Assembly: GCA_014218235.1 (NCBI GenBank) | Contig: CM024755.1 | Span: 95,274,948-95,338,947, forward strand | Length of the DNA: 64,000 nucleotides | From: Colocasia esculenta | Taxonomy: Eukaryota; Streptophyta; Magnoliopsida; Alismatales; Araceae | Direction: 5' to 3' | Shown here: piece after piece, positions 8,334-20,263 of the stretch | Position numbering within the stretch: the stretch's first letter is position 1 | Layout of the letters: every line of letters starts with the position of its first letter | Notes under the pieces: model-generated | The model's database searches: none | Told to the model about the DNA's origin: nothing | The model's input: only the letters and a program-made list of their open reading frames with translations | Program-made: the position numbers and the translations under genes

Positions 8334-11300
8334 TGTAAGACCCTCGAATTTTCCGTCGTATTTTTTTTTCGTATTTATGTGTGTATATTGTGTTGAGTAT
8401 GTATGTACGTATTTACGTAGATATTAAGATAGTATAATTACGTGTACATGTGTTTATATTAAACGTAAATAATGTATGTATTGCATGATGATAGTATGAA
8501 TATAATGCTATGTACTTATTGCAAGTATAGAAGCTTGGTATGCTTGGTTTCTGCATAAATTAGGGTTCTGGCCGAAGGCCCTTTTGGCGTCAATCCCCAG
8601 GCCGTTGAGGTGGTGTTAGCATCCAGCCCTGGACGCCAACCCTAATTCCGGCGTCTAGCGATCTGGACGTCGACTTCTCTGGCCTGCATGCGCAGCAGAG
8701 CTGCTGTCTTCTGAAGCAAGGCATGGCAACCATTGGGGGGGATGTCCCCCAACGGCTCTGAGGGTGTCCCATCACCCTAGTGAGTGGGAGAAAAACCCTC
8801 TTTAGGTCTGAACCCGAAATGGCTCTCCCCACTTCTCATTTCACCCTTGCAAGAGGAGAGAAGAAGAGAGGAAAACCCTAGAGCATTCTGTGAGAAAACC
8901 CCATTTTAGAACCCTCAAATCCGATCCCTTGAGAGCTGAATTGGAGATCTTCTGCATCAAGGAGGGAGCTGAAGCAAAGGGGAAGGATTCCACATCATCC
9001 CCTCGGCGTGGAGATCACCCAGGAGCTCGGAGGAAGGCAATCTTGGAGGCACTTCTGCAACTTCTTGGAACTGCCCAAGGAGGTCTTCTTCGAGCCATAA
9101 ATCTCTTGGAGGAATTTTAGAGAGGCAAGTAACCTATCTATGGTGTTCCCATATGAGTCTAGGTGGTTTTTAACATTTTTATGGAATTTATCTCGAGTCC
9201 TAGACCCTCCATTCACCCAAGATTTAGAGCTCAGGTCTGTGTTTTCTGCACATACCTGAGTAGACGGCAAGGTCCCTGGACGTCCAGTTCATCCTTGGCG
9301 TCCATCGACCATGCCGCTGACTCTGATTCAGCGGCCAGAGACCGCCGTCTAGTTCTTCTGAACAGAACAGTGAGCTGTTCTGTCCCTCTTGTATATTAAT
9401 TTCGGTATGTTTTATGCGATGAGGATATATTGTACACCTTATACTCTATGTATATTGTGCATTGTGGTTGTGGATGAATGTGAGGTAATGGTGAATGTGG
9501 GGTAATGACATCTTGTAAAATTGTGAGCATAACTTGTAGATAATTTTTGCAAATTAATGTTCCATGATTAGGATTAGTTGAATGTCTTGTTTTCAGTCTA
9601 TTCATGAAGAATTGTGGGACATGTATGTAGTTCTGAATTTTGGTAATTCATGCATACTTGTGGAATTGTTAGTAAGTTCGGTTCGGTAAAATGAAAGCAT
9701 GTAAAATGGTTTGTGGTAACGGATTTATAGATGTATGAATTAGGATGATGTTGTATTCTGAAATCATGCATTAGTGTTCTCTGTGCAAAACAGTAAGTGG
9801 ATGAATTTCAAATGTGTTAGACCCATGTTAGCTTAAGTTGTGAATAATATGCTAATTAGGTGTTTGATTTTCTGTAAATCCTATTTAGCTCAGAAAAATC
9901 TGAAAAATTGAGGGTATGATTTGGAACCCGAAAACAGCATGTGGTTAAAATTTCAGGTCAATTGGAACATTAAATAAAAAGTTATGTGCTTTCATGTGAA
10001 ATGTGATAATTCGTGCATATGATCGAAATGTGATTAGTTTTTGTTTAAACCCAGCATGATTAATGTGTTTACTGTGTGTTGAACCTTGAAAACTCTGTAG
10101 TACCATGTTAGGAAAAACAGAGGTGTTCATGTGAGTAAGAAAGTGTAAATGAGATGAAGAGTGTCAAGTGTAAAACCATGTGTAAAACGGTAAATGTGTA
10201 AAAGTGTAAACTGTGCCAATGTGATACTGCTTCCGAGAAGGCAGTGGAGCCGTATCAGGGAAAAGTCCCCCTGAGAAAGTTCATTGTGTTAAGTGACCCT
10301 AAGGGCATTAGGGGGAAATCCTGGAGGTGGACAAGTACCACTGGTTAGGGTGGAGACTTGTTCTCCCGGTCTGCGCAGTCCAAGAGTCGCCATTGTATTG
10401 CCTAGATGGCGTCTATGTGATGTGATGTGTTTGTGTCCTTCTTTGGTGGTTTGGACTATGTGTCACGGCACTAAAATATGTGTAAAGTGTAATGTGTAAA
10501 GTGTATGTGACCATGTGTAAATGTGTAAGTGATATGTGAATGTGTATGTGTAAAGTGAACCATGTGAAAGAGGGAACTAGTGTAAAGAAAAATGTGAAAT
10601 CTTAGATATGTAAATGTGTTATAGAAACCATGTGAAACTAAATCTGAAACCAAGTGAATTCAGAAAATGCATGTTATTATTCTCATGTTTGTGTGTGCAA
10701 AAGTGTTTAGAATCCATGTTAGGAACAACAAATGAGTATGTGAGCAAAATGGCATGATGGATTGTTCATGTGTTATGTTTAAGCAACGTTGTAGCTTTCA
10801 TGTGTAGGTTTATAGTCATTGGACCATGTGAAACCAGCAACCTAAAGCATGATAAAAAGTTATGTATGTACTTAAGAACATGTGGAATCCATGCTAATTA
10901 TGTTCCCCGTTCATGTATGTAAATTGTTCATGTCAATAGCTCTCACGTTTGATTAAAGTCTCATGAGTGAATTGAATAGAGACCATGTGATAGGTGAATG
11001 TTATTTTTGAAATCTGAAAGCATGCGTTATGTATAAAATTGTAGAACCTTCATGATAGGTTGAAAACTTAAATGGACTAGCATGCTATGTGTTGCAAATT
11101 GTAATGTGCGTGTAGAAACCACTAGGACTTGTACGTGTATATCATGCATAGTGTTACTTGCTGAGTCCCTGGACTCACTCCTTGCTTCGGCGTACAGGTA
11201 TAGTTGGTGACACAGTACCCTCGGAGGAGGCAGCAGAGACGGACTCCGAGCGTGGAGACTAGCCAGTTTTGAGATCTTTGTGATTGTGTACTTCTTAGTA

Positions 11301-11606
11301 TGTACTTGAACATTGTATTAGAATTATCATTAAAAGAATGTAATATGTGGACATTTTGTATCTCTATTTCAGCAATTTAATCATGTGAATTTTAGTTCCT
11401 TTTTGCAAATTGTAAACTGCATGTATGTTTAATGTGGATGATGAATGAATGGAGATAGTTCTCTTTTACTTCCGCTACTCTGTTATATATATTCGCGTGT
11501 ATCTCAGCTGTTTGTATCGTTGGGTAAATGTCCCACTGTGGCTAGCAGCACTCGCTATACCGACGTGGGTTGGTATAACCGTACCGGTATAATGAGGGCC
11601 GTCACA
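8334..11606 (+). mobile_element. Solo gypsy LTR (A/D superfamily) inserted in gag of element A
   Basis: The insert is 3273 bp, starts TGTAAGACCCTC and ends GAGGGCCGTCACA. It is flanked by GTCCC at 8329-8333 and 11607-11611. Removing it restores the zinc-knuckle region of gag. It has no internal domain, PBS or PPT, so it is the product of LTR-LTR recombination. It resembles the solo LTR at 46938-50235 more than the LTRs of A. It keeps a GCAAGT donor-like site (9125) and acceptor (11197), plus a perfect GAGTCC-CT-GGACTC hairpin at 11163-11176. Confidence 0.93.
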
Positions 11607-11611
11607 GTCCC

Positions 11612-11791
11612 CACTGTGGGAAGACACATAGTGGTTCCGAATGTTGGATGATTGCGGGGAAGTGCTTGAAGTGCGGAAGTAGCGACCACAAGATCAAAGA
11701 CTGTCCGAGACTTCAGCAGGGAGTTCAGCGCGGAGCGCCAGCCCCAGTAGTAGCAGCAGTGGCGCCAGCTACAGGACGACCAAGAAGGCCT
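11612..11791 (+). pseudogene. Element A gag C-terminus with zinc knuckles
   Basis: This is the continuation of the gag interrupted at 8333. It reads HCGKTHSGSECW and then CLKCGSSDHKIKDC, which are two CCHC-type RNA-binding knuckles, followed by an Ala/Pro-rich linker ending GRPRRP. An in-frame TGA (11792-11794) separates it from protease. The same TGA is present at the same codon in element D (51095-51097). Confidence 0.85.
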
Positions 11792-11794
11792 TGA

Positions 11795-12464
11795 GCCCCA
11801 GCTCAAGTGTTTGCTTTGGCACGCGAGGACGCCGAGCAGGCGGAGCATGTCACCGAAGGTACGGTTTTACTTCTAGGTGTGCACGCCCGGGTTTTGTTTG
11901 ATACGGGTGCTACTCACTCGTTCATTTCCGAGCGGTTCGCTAGGCAGTTAGCTCTAGAGTCAGGCATAGAGTCTGAGGAGTTAGAGGTCCCTTTGTCTGT
12001 GCACACCCCTGCAGGTACGGTGTCGACTAGGAAGTGCATTTCGTCGTTACCTGTGTGCATTGAGGATAGAGTCCTAGAAGGGTGTTTCTTCTTGCTAAAG
12101 ATGAAGGACTATCATGTTATTCTTGGTCTAGATTGGCTAGAGGAGCACTATGCGTTAGTGGATTTTCGTGGGAAGAGGATTGTTTTCCGCATTCCTGGTG
12201 AGGATGAGTTCTCTCATCCCTTGCCAAGGAACTTGGCGGGAAAGATGGTCATCTCTGCCATGAAGGCGATGCGTATGGTAAACAAGGGTTGTGACGCTTT
12301 TCTTTCCAGCGTGGTGTTAGTACCAGAGGCTGATGAGTCACCTACTCATGCAGAGATTGAGGTAATGCAGGATTTTTCAGACGTCTTTCCTGATGATTTG
12401 TCTGGATTGCCACCGGATAGAGAGATAGAGTTTACCGTAGAGTTGCTTCTGGGCACCTCTCCTA
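11795..12464 (+). pseudogene. Element A aspartic protease and start of RT
   Basis: The frame continues directly from gag past the TGA: APAQVFALARED, then the protease active-site motif LFDTGATHSF at about 11894-11923 and the flap/core region with VILGLDWLEEHYALVD. Retroviral-type protease processes the Gag-Pol polyprotein. The linker to RT follows (SGLPPDREIEFTVELLLGTSP). The frame is intact over this stretch and is broken at 12464 by the copia solo LTR; it resumes at 14168. Confidence 0.88.
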
Positions 12465-12664
12465 TGTTGAACCACTCTCTATTTGTTCTTGTATTTTGGT
12501 GATAATAAAATTTATGATGTAACTTAAATTGAATATTTTGTTTCATCTGTGTCGCATCAATCTCATAGCAAAAGCTAAGTCTTTCATTGATGCAATATTT
12601 GGCGCACTAAAATGATAAAATCGATGTTTAATCAATATACATCGATTTCTGTTTAAAGTGCAAA

Positions 12665-13097
12665 ATATTAAGCGCAACGATTTGTTAAGAAGTCGATGCC
12701 ATAACGATTTCTTCTTTGAGCGCAGTGATTTGGTAAGAAATCGTTCCCATAATGATTTGTTAAGAAGTCGATGCCATAACGATTTCATAAGTGTTCGCAA
12801 CGATTTCTTCTGTAAGCGCAACGATTTGTTAAGAAATCGATGCCATAACGATTTCATAAGTATTCGCAACGATTTCTTTAGAAGCCATAACGTTTCGTTA
12901 AGAAATCGATGCCATAACGATTTGATAAGTGGCGGCCTTAACGATTTCTTCTTTAAAGCGCATTGATTTGGTAAGAAATCGATCTCATAACGATTCTATA
13001 AGTGAGCGCAACGACTTGCTAAGTGAGCACAACGATTTGTTAAGAAATCGTTCCCATAACGATTTCATAAGTCATGCTCATAACGATTTCTTCATGG
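12665..13097 (+). repeat. Dense AACGATTT / AAATCGTT array in the copia solo LTR
   Basis: AACGATTT and near variants (AATGATTT, AACGACTT) recur roughly every 20-27 bp. Many are paired with AAATCGWT in the opposite direction, separated by GTTAAG. One such block is AACGATTTGTTAAGAAATCG. Repeated sub-blocks such as ATGCCATAACGATTTCATAAG show tandem growth. The array sits upstream of the TATA box at 13412, where an LTR enhancer would lie. Confidence 0.8.
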
Positions 13098-13411
13098 ATT
13101 CTGTTGAAACACAGATTGCTTTTATATTTCAAATATGCTTGGCGCTTAAATGAAAAGTCAATATCTTCTGACAAAAAGCTGCATGCATATTTCAGAGTCT
13201 TGTCAAAAAGATATGACCTCTATTTTCAGTATGTTAGCAGAAGCACAGTACCATGCATCGTTTATCATAACACTCTTTTATGTTAACACTCTCTTCTATG
13301 CTTACAGACATCGAAGACCATCAGAGTCTGATTAAGACAAATGAAGAGGAGATGAGCAACGGCTAGAACTCCAACGGATCTCTTCAACGGATCTATTCTA
13401 AAGCTGCTCAA

Positions 13412-13419
13412 TATAAAAG
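13412..13419 (+). promoter_or_regulatory. TATA box of the copia solo LTR
   Basis: TATAAAAG is a strong TATA match about 315 bp after the repeat array. Transcription would be expected to start near 13445. Confidence 0.55.
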
Positions 13420-14167
13420 ATGGAGCATTGCTGAAGAACATATGAGCCTTTTCTTGAATATCTTTGAAGGAGTGTACATCTGTGAGAAGCACCTTCACGC
13501 CACATACACTCAAAAGAAAAGAGAGAAAGAGCCTGAGCCCAAGAAGAAGTATTCAAGCATCTGAAGCCCTCAAGCTTCAAGCTCCTTCTCCTCTCTTCTC
13601 TCTCTCTGTGTGTGCATCTTGTAAATCTGGGGGAGAGAGTCTTTTGCGGAGAGTTCTTGTAGTTGGTTTTTATTTGTTCCAACTCTCAGCTTTGTTCTTT
13701 CTTTTCTAAGAAAGACTTCTGTCCAGCTGTAGGACTGTATACAGTGTAGAACCCAGCTAGGGTTTGTGTCTAGCAGACCGCACTGGGGTTTGTACCAGGA
13801 GGTTGGCTTCTTTACCTGTAAGAGAAGTGGGCTGCCTTCTTGCCCGGAAAGAGAAGAAGATCTGGTGGGGGATCCAGGTGTTGTAAGGTCCATAAGGGGG
13901 ACTGTACCCTTGGTTAGTGAAATCCCAAGAGTTTGCTTGGGGACTGGACGTAGGACTTCCATGTGGGAAGGGCCGAACCAGGATAAATCTCTTGTGTTAT
14001 TTGTGTGATTATTTATTTGCTTCCGCACTGCTACTCTTTATCACACCAAACTAACCAAACCTTCAAGTGTTAATTTCTGTGTTTAAGTTTCTATTTCAGA
14101 TCTCAGAAAACCTATTCACCCCCCCTCTAGGTTAGCTTGCTGCCGTACCAAAAGGGCCAACATCCTA

Positions 14168-16931
14168 TCTCAAAGGCTCCATATCGGATGGCACCTGCGG
14201 AGTTAGCCGAATTAAGGCAGCAGTTGCAAGAATTGCTAGATAAGGGATTTATTCGCCCTAGTGTTTCCCCTTGGGGCGCACCTGTATTATTCGTCAAGAA
14301 GAAAGACTAGTCACTTAGGTTATGCATTGACTACAGAAAGCTGAACCAAGTGACTGTGAAGAACAGGTATCCCTTACCTCGTATTGATGATTTGTTTGAC
14401 CAGTTGCAAGATGCATCAGTCTTTTCTAAGATTGATTTGCGATCGGGGTATCATCAGTTGAGGATTCGGAGTGAGGATGTGTCCAAGACGGCATTCAGAT
14501 CCGGTTATGGACATTATGAGTTTTTGGTTCTTCCTTTCGGATTGACCAACGCCCCTGCAGCATTCATGGATCTCATGAACAGGGTGTTTAGGCCGTACCT
14601 AGATAGCTTTGTTGTGGTGTTTATTGATGATGTGCTGGTCTACTCTTCGGACGAGGCCACACACCGTCAGCATTTGAGGGTAGTATTAGAGGTTCTTCGT
14701 GAGCACAAGTTGTATGCAAAATTCAGCAAGTGCGATTTCTGGTTGCGCGAGGTTCATTTCCTCGGGCATGTTATCTCTGGTGCTGGTGTTGCAGTTGACC
14801 CAGCAAAGGTCCAGGCAGTTATGGATTGGGAGGTTCCCAAGACCCCTTCGGAGATTCGTAGTTTTCTGGGTTTGGCTAGTTACTATCGGCGATTCATTGA
14901 GGGATTTTCATCCATCGCCGCCCCATTGACTCAGCTCACTAGAAAGGGAGTGAAGTTTGTATGGTCTGAGAAGTGTGAGAGTAGTTTTCAATTGTTGAAG
15001 ACTAATCTCACGTCAGCTCCGGTGTTAGTCTTACTGAGCGGTGTAGAGGGTTTTGTTATCTACACAGATGCGTCTCGGATTGGCTTAGGCTGTGTGCTAA
15101 TGCAGCAAGGAAGGGTAGTGGCTTATGCTTCTCGTCAGTTGAAGGAGCATGAGAAGAACTATCCGACTCATGATTTGGATCTCGCAGCAGTGGTTCATGC
15201 ACTAAACATCTGGAGGCACTATCTTTATGGTGTCAGATTTGAGGTGTTTACCGACCACAAGAGCTTGAAGTATCTTTTCTCCCAAAAGGAATTAAACCTG
15301 AGGCAGAGAAGATGGATTGAGTTCTAGAAGGACTATGACTTCGACCTTCAGTATCACCCTGGGAAGGCGAATGTCGTAGCGGATGCTCTGAGTAGAAAGA
15401 GGCCATCTCTCCAGCAGGATTGGAAGATGTTGGAGGATGCAGCTTGCGCGTTGACTGAGTTAGAGCCATCGCTATGCCAGGCTTTTGTAGCTCAGTTATC
15501 TCTTAGGTCCTCAGTTTTGGATGAGGTGATCGAGCAACAGAAAGCCGACCCCAGACTCTTAAAGTTAGTGGTCAAGGCAGGCATTGCTCGTGATGAGGAC
15601 GGTGTGATTAGATTCCATCACCGTGTTTGTGTCCCTGATTTGGTAGATGTTCGTGAGCATGTGTTAGCGGAGGCTCATAGATCGCGATTCTCTATTCATC
15701 CGCGTAACACTAAGATGTACCAGGATTTGAAGATGTCCTTTTGGTGGTCTGGCATGAAGAGGGATGTGGCAGATTATGTATCCCAGTGTTTAGTATGTCA
15801 GCAAGTAAAGGCCGAGCGACAGCGACCATCCGGCCTTATGCAAAGGATGGAGATCCCAGTGTGGAAGTGGGAAGCTGTCACTATGGACTTTGTTTGGGTT
15901 TGCCTCGATCGAGAAGGGGCAATGACTCGATTTGGGTAGTTGTAGATAGATTCTCGAAGACTGCACATTTCTTGCCTATGAAGAAGAAGCAGTCAGTTGA
16001 GAGTTTAGCTAGATTGTATGTTAGTAGTGTGGTTAGATTGCATGGTGTGCCGAAGTCGATCATTTTGGATCGAGATCCGAGATTTACTTCGAGGCTGTGG
16101 AAAGGTCTTCAGGATGCGTTAGGTTCGGAGCTGAAGCTCAGTTCGGCGTTTCATCCCTAGACAGATGGACAGTCCGAGAGGACTATCCAAACGCTCGAGG
16201 ATATGTTGAGGGCGTGTGTACTGGATTGGAAGGATGATTGGGAGCGTCATTTACCTCTAGTGGAGTTTGCATACAACAACAGCTTTCATGCGAGTATTGG
16301 TATGGCTCCATTTGAGGCGTTGTATGGTAGGCCTTGTAGATCTCTGTTATGTTGGGAGGAGACAGGTGATAGACAGCTGATCGGTCCGGAGTTAGTTCAG
16401 GAGACTTCGGATAAGGTCCAGCTTATCAGGAAGAGGCTTGTTGCGGCACAGGATAGGCAGAAGAGCTACGCCGACAACAGAAGGAAGAATTTGGAGTTCG
16501 AGGTGGGTGAGCATGTCTTCTTGAAGATATCACCTACTCGTGGTGTCGTCAGATTTGGCAGGCATAGTAAGTTAAGCCCTAGATTCATTGGCCCGTATGA
16601 GATTCTCAAACGATTGGGCAACGTGGCATATGAGCTAGCTTTACCCCCAGCTTTAGCTAGTGTACATCCCGTTTTCCACGTTTCTATGCTCAGGAAGTAT
16701 GTCCGAGATCCATCTCATGTGATTAGTCATGAGCCAGTGGAGATTCAGCAAGATTTGTCGTATGTGGAGCAACCAGTAGCTATTCTTGACCGGAAGGTTC
16801 AGCATCTCCGGAACAAGGGTATCGCGTCGGTGAATGTTCTATGGCGGAACTTCTCGCGAGAGGAGGCTACTTGGGAGCTTGAGGATGCGATGAAGAAGAA
16901 GTATCCCCTTTGTTTGAGTAGTTTTGTTTAA
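14168..16931 (+). pseudogene. Element A pol: reverse transcriptase, RNase H, integrase, chromodomain (broken)
   Basis: Pol copies the element RNA into DNA and inserts it. Visible in order are RT (SPWGAPVLFVKKK, LPFGLTNAPAAFM, VVFIDDVLVYS near 14614-14643), RNase H (YTDASRIGLG near 15060, FTDHKSLKYLF near 15250) and the integrase zinc-binding region ending CLVCQQVKAE (about 15670-15815). The integrase core (TMDF near 15885, DRDPRFTS near 16068, ERTIQTLE near 16180), a GPYEIL module (16590) and a chromodomain-like end (16775-16912) follow. It is inactivated by TAG at 14308, TAG at 15325, a one-base loss near 15890, and CAG-to-TAG at 16158. The last long frame ends at 16931, just before the PPT. 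Confidence 0.93.
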
Positions 16932-16950
16932 ACTTCGAGGACGAAGTTTC

Positions 16951-16966
16951 TTTAAGGGGGAGAGGG
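16951..16966 (+). other. Polypurine tract of element A
   Basis: TTTAAGGGGGAGAGGG ends immediately before the 3' LTR start. The preceding phrase TTCGAGGACGAAGTTTC is typical of this clade. Confidence 0.85.
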
Positions 16967-19900
16967 TGTAAGGCCCTCGAATTTTGTTGTATTATTTTAT
17001 TTCTTGTAAATAATTCATTGTTGTGTATGCATCGATGTACATATCTACGTATGTATTAACCAGTTACACTTATGTGTGCATGTGTATAATTAGTTGTAAA
17101 TAATGTATGAATGACATGTTGGTAGTGTGTACATGATAATACATATGTATGGCATGTATATATAGGTATAAGTTAAGCATTGATTTTCTGCATGTTTTGA
17201 GTTCTGGCCGAAGGACCCTTTTGGCGTCCACATGGATGGACGCCCATGCTGATCAAGCGTCCACATCGATGGACGCCAATACTTAAGCCAACGTCCATGG
17301 ATGTGGACGTTAAGATCTCTGACATGCATGCATGCAGAGCCCGAATTTCCGGGGACAAGCAACCCCAGCCATTGGGGAGCTGTCCCCAACAGTTATGAAG
17401 GCCTCACATCACCCCTGCGGGAAAGGAGAGACCCCTCTCCTCTAAACCAACCTCTCCTTGCAAACCCCAGAGCTCTCTTTGGCTCTTTGCAAAGAGGAGA
17501 AGAAGAAAAACCTAGTTCTGGTCTGTGAGAAAAGTTGGACTTTGCAAGCTCGGATCCATCAGTGTGAAGGTGTTCCCGGCGTTCTACTGCAACAAGGAGG
17601 TAGCTGGAACATCGAGGAAGAGTTCCCCGACCTTGGCTTGGTGAGGAGACTGATCAAGAACCCGGAGGAAGACGTTTCTGGAGTCTTCTTGGGACTACCC
17701 AAGGAGAGCCTCTACGAACCCTTGATCCTTTTGGAGTATTTTCAGAGGCAAGTGCCCCATACATTTCGTCCATGTAGATGTCTAGTAGGGTTTTGTGATT
17801 TTTTTCAGATTTTAAATCGAGTCCTGGATCCCCCATTCTTCTTGTATTTGGAGCTCGGTCTGTGCTCCTGCACAGACAGGAACTTGGCGTCAATGCCCTT
17901 GACGCCAAGATCTCCAGTCTGCGTCCAGCGATCTTGCCGTCCAACTCCTTGAACGGCCAGAGACCGCCGTTAAGTTCTTCTGGACAGAACAGTGAGCTGT
18001 TTTTCCTGATATATGACTATTTTCGATGTGTTTTCCGCGATGAGGATATAATGTAACTCCTATATGCTATGTACCCTAGTTATGTGGTGTGTGGGAGAAT
18101 GATTTTGCATATTTTGTGGATGGTAGAGTTTATTTGTTTATTGAAATGCATGTGGAAGAATAGCCATGTATGTTTTCCCCACTATTCTAATGATCCGTGG
18201 GAAATTTGGATGCCCTAATTTTGTTAGACCATGAGTGGGTGATTCAGTTTGTGCTTTGAATTTCTGGATTTCTCCATGCTCACATGATTTACTGAAATTC
18301 TGAAATGGAATTAGAAAACATGCGTAGGTCTTGTAAAATCTCCTGTAAATTGTGTGTTGTGTAATAAATCTGGGGGAAATTTCCTGTGGTGTTGTGTATG
18401 TTGGGTTCAGGGCTACGAACTGTTAAACTGAATATTCCTGTGGTGTGCCATGATAAATTGAATTACGAATGATATGAGGATTGATATCTAATTTTCTGTA
18501 ATTGCATTATGAGTCAGAAAAATGTGAAATTTTGCATGTGAGGTCATAAACCTGTAATCAGCATGTGGTTAAATTTTCAAGCTGTTTGGACAACTGTAGA
18601 ATGCAATATGAAACTTCCATGAGAAAATATGTGAATAATGCATGCTATTGTGAAAATAATTTGAAATGCGCGTGCAACCTGATCTATGCAACTTACTGAA
18701 TGTGTAATATTTGTCATCTGTAGTATCATTCTAGTAAAACAGAGCCATGTGTGTGAATGAGATAATGTAAAGATGTGTGTGCGCCATGTGTAAAATGTGT
18801 GTAAAAATCGATATGTGTAATGTGTAAGACTGTGCCAAGTGTGATACTGCTTACATAGAGGGCCGTGGAACCATACCATGGAAAAGTCCCCATGGGAAGG
18901 TTCAATGTGTTAAGATCCTAAGGGCATTAGGATGAAATCCTGGAGGTGGACAAGTACCACTGGTTAGGGTGGAGACTTGTTCTCCCGGTCTGCGCAGTCC
19001 AAGAGTCGTCACTATATTGCCTAGGTGACGTCTATGTGTATGTGATGTGTATGTGTCCTTCTTATGGTGGTTTGGACTATGTGTCACGGCACTAAAGTGT
19101 AAAAGTGTAAAATGTGAAATGTGAAATGTGAATGTGATCATGTGTAAATTGTGTAGTGTGAATATGTGTAAATGTGAAATGTGTGAAAAGTGAACTATGT
19201 GAATGAGAAAATTGTGCAAACATGTGAAACTAATGTACTAGATGATGAAATGGTGATCCATGATATGTTAATGTTAAACTTGTGTCATAACAGCAACCTA
19301 ATAGTAGTTATGAAAATGCTTTACATGTGTACAAATGCGTAGAATCCATGCTAGTAGCATTTCTTACTTATGTGCAAATGTTTCCATATTTAAGCGCCAC
19401 CATGATATAGTTAATTGATATTGTAGCTCTCATGTGATTTGTTGTGAACTTCTAATTCATGCCAAAACAGCAAGCTAAAAGTGTATAAAACGATAATGTG
19501 CATTTGCAAGAATGTGTAGAAATCATGATAGGAATGCCTCATTTCATGTATGCAAGCACACCATGTTGGTTGCTCTCATGTTTTGCTTAATTGGAGGTAA
19601 AACTTTTATGTGATGGAATAAGTAGGAAGCATGTAATAGGACGTTTTATTTTGGAAAATCTGAAATCATGAACCATGTGTTTACTTTGGTAAAATTTCCA
19701 TGATAGGTTGTCTTTTATAAATGTCCAAGCATGCTATATGTTTTGCTTTGTGAAATAGAATGTAAAACCTACTATGATATATGCATGTATGATATATGTG
19801 GTGTTATTTGCTGAGTCCTTTAGACTCATTACTTGCTTCGGCGTACAAGTTTAGTTGGTGACGCTACACCGTTAGTGGAGGCAGTGGAGAGCGACTATGA

Positions 19901-20258
19901 GCGTGGAGACTAGCTCTTTGGAGTTCATTGTGACATTTTGTGATTTCATAGTATGTACTGTAAGGCAGTGTATGAGAATTATCATGTAATCATGGACAAA
20001 CTATGTATTTTATTTTGGCGCTTCTTTTATGTGGATTATGTGGACTTTAGATCTTTAAATTGTTACATGAATCATGTATGTTAAATGTGGATGATGAGAT
20101 GAATGAAAGACATGGTTCTTTTACTTCCGCTACTCTGTATTTATATTTGTGTGTATCTCAATCGTATGTTATTGTTTGGGTAAATGCCCCACTATGATAA
20201 CGTTCACTATACCTTCGAGGGTTGGTATAACCGTACCGATATAATGAGGGTCGTCACA
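16967..20258 (+). repeat. 3' LTR of element A (3292 bp)
   Basis: It starts TGTAAGGCCCTCGAATTTTG, ends GGGTCGTCACA and is followed by TSD CCAAC. It is very similar to 3838-7124 by eye, with scattered substitutions and small indels. The donor-like site GCAAGT is kept at 17748. The acceptor-like TACAG has become TACAAG near 19846-19851. Confidence 0.93.
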
Positions 20259-20263
20259 CCAAC

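Larger units (their letters stand above)
12465..14162 (+). mobile_element. Solo SIRE-like Ty1/copia LTR (1698 bp) in pol of element A
   Basis: The insert begins TGTTGAACC and ends GGGCCAACA, and is flanked by TCCTA at 12460-12464 and 14163-14167. Removing it and one TSD rejoins the RT frame. The tail CACCCCCCCTCTAGGTTAGC resembles the SIRE-like LTR at 2391-2410, so the same broad lineage is likely. It has an inverted-repeat array (12665-13097), a good TATA box at 13412 and about 740 bp after it. No internal genes are present, so it is a solo LTR. The ORFs within it are products of the repeat array. Confidence 0.92.
3838..20258 (+). mobile_element. Element A: Tekay/Del-like Ty3/gypsy chromovirus, complete but dead, with two nested solo LTRs
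   Basis: The element is bounded by two LTRs of 3287 and 3292 bp and flanked by the duplication CCAAC. It has a tRNA-Met-type PBS, gag with zinc knuckles, protease, RT, RNase H, integrase with a C-terminal chromodomain-like region, and a PPT. The domain order and chromodomain place it in the chromovirus group, probably the Tekay/Del clade. A gypsy solo LTR (8334-11606) and a copia solo LTR (12465-14162) are inserted in it. Without them the element is about 11.44 kb, close to 11.48 kb for its relative D. Several stops and frameshifts make it non-functional. Confidence 0.93.

Noticed and set aside
12658..13153. Frames encoding repeated HNDFIS/RNDFF peptides; also considered as a CRISPR-like array
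   Set aside because: The repeats are overlapping inverted octamers without unique spacers, inside a solo LTR of a plant retrotransposon.
17458..17952. 164-codon frame in the LTR of element A (partly conserved at 4329-4595)
   Set aside because: The equivalent frame in the 5' LTR is stopped early and other LTRs of the family do not keep it. It overlaps the donor-like site.
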